64,000 nt of DNA from Corynebacterium amycolatum (GTDB lineage Bacteria > Actinomycetota > Actinomycetes > Mycobacteriales > Mycobacteriaceae), in NCBI RefSeq assembly GCF_016889425.1, contig NZ_CP069513.1, positions 1,612,001-1,676,000 on the forward strand. Reading direction: 5' to 3'. Made by a program: the position numbers and the translations under genes. Shown piece by piece: positions 63,715 to 64,000 of this stretch. Under the pieces are notes generated by a model. That model was not told the origin of the DNA and made no database searches. It saw only the letters and a program-made list of their open reading frames with translations. Within the stretch, counting starts at the first letter, position 1. Every line of letters begins with the position of its first letter.

Positions 63715-64000
63715 ATCAGCGCTGAAGCTCGTATTAACGAGGATATTCGAGTACCGGAAGTCCGCCTTGTAGGACCGAATGGTGAGCAGGTGGGCGTTGT
63801 CCGCACCGGTGACGCACTCAAGCTCGCTTACGAAGCAGACCTTGACCTGGTTGAGGTTGCTCCGCGAGCAAAGCCGCCGGTCGCCAAGATTATGGACTAC
63901 GGCAAGTTCAAGTACGAACAAGCCCAGAAGGCACGCGAGGCTCGAAAGAACCAGCAGCAGACTGTGGTCAAGGAGCAGAAGTTCCGTCCGAAGATTGATG
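63715..64000 (+). CDS. infC: Translation initiation factor IF-3 (3' end outside window)
   Basis: The first 95 codons of IF-3. It has the N-terminal-domain features [32 protein letters not shown] and [10 protein letters not shown]. The first codon is read as ATC 63715, with AGGAGG 4 nt upstream, giving ISAEARIN, where homologues begin. No ATG, GTG or TTG occurs at a sensible place, and a start within the gene at ATG 63780 would remove conserved residues. Use of a weak start is known for E. coli infC (AUU), where IF-3 limits its own synthesis. Confidence 0.9.
   Translation, partial: MSAEARINEDIRVPEVRLVGPNGEQVGVVRTGDALKLAYEADLDLVEVAPRAKPPVAKIMDYGKFKYEQAQKAREARKNQQQTVVKEQKFRPKID

Overview
The window reads as chromosomal DNA of an actinobacterium of the order Mycobacteriales, most probably a Corynebacterium. 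The reasons are the high-GC coding bias, a glutamate dehydrogenase that recalls the C. glutamicum enzyme almost residue for residue, corynebacterial family proteins (ImpA, DUF4921, TIGR02234, a HelD that looks class II), and a gene order (hisH-priA-impA-hisF-hisI-trpE-membrane protein-trpC-trpB-trpA-lgt-pyk, then polA, rpsA-coaE, uvrB, usp, MBL protein, uvrA, infC) that I recall as close to the M. tuberculosis Rv1602-Rv1641 stretch. I cannot name the species from sequence alone.

Layout. 1-5165: end of an MFS transporter gene, an ArsC-like protein that has lost its catalytic cysteine, and the second half of histidine biosynthesis. 5276-12886: the trp genes present here (trpE, trpC, trpB, trpA; no trpD, trpG or trpF), then lgt and pyk. 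13010-24452: peripheral metabolism, namely an M20 amidohydrolase, a DUF4921 protein, NADP-type glutamate dehydrogenase, a TSUP exporter, a polar amino acid ABC importer, malic enzyme and MetY. 24.5-29.4 kb: an accessory island ending at tRNA-Leu(CAA). It holds an Ltp-type surface protein gene broken by an in-frame amber codon, a secreted putative RNase-type toxin followed at once by a small acidic partner, and a decayed prophage whose scaffold gene is split by an IS3-family remnant, with a tRNA-like structure just upstream. 29.5-43.7 kb: DUF368 lipid-carrier transporter, TetR regulator, polA, rpsA, a GST-family reductase, coaE, an aminotransferase, and an esterase plus MprF-like lipid aminoacylation pair. 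43.7-49.2 kb: a lipoprotein, a four-gene ABC exporter/two-component unit and a DUF559 nuclease. 49.6-64 kb: DNA repair and RNA polymerase upkeep (uvrB, AlkZ-like glycosylase, HelD, uvrA), a universal stress protein, DoxX, MBL and DUF2339 proteins, and the start of infC, which appears to use an AUC start codon.

How the parts fit. The retained HisA carries the PriA-type Arg/Trp pair and no trpF lies in the trp cluster, so one isomerase probably serves both amino acid pathways. Many genes share one promoter layout, a TANNNT hexamer 7-8 nt before the start codon with no room for a Shine-Dalgarno site, implying leaderless mRNAs. A palindromic element with a constant 28-nt loop occurs three times in noncoding gaps (25.5, 36.3 and 49.4 kb). 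The most interesting candidate for an undescribed system is the secreted toxin/partner pair at 26183-27164.
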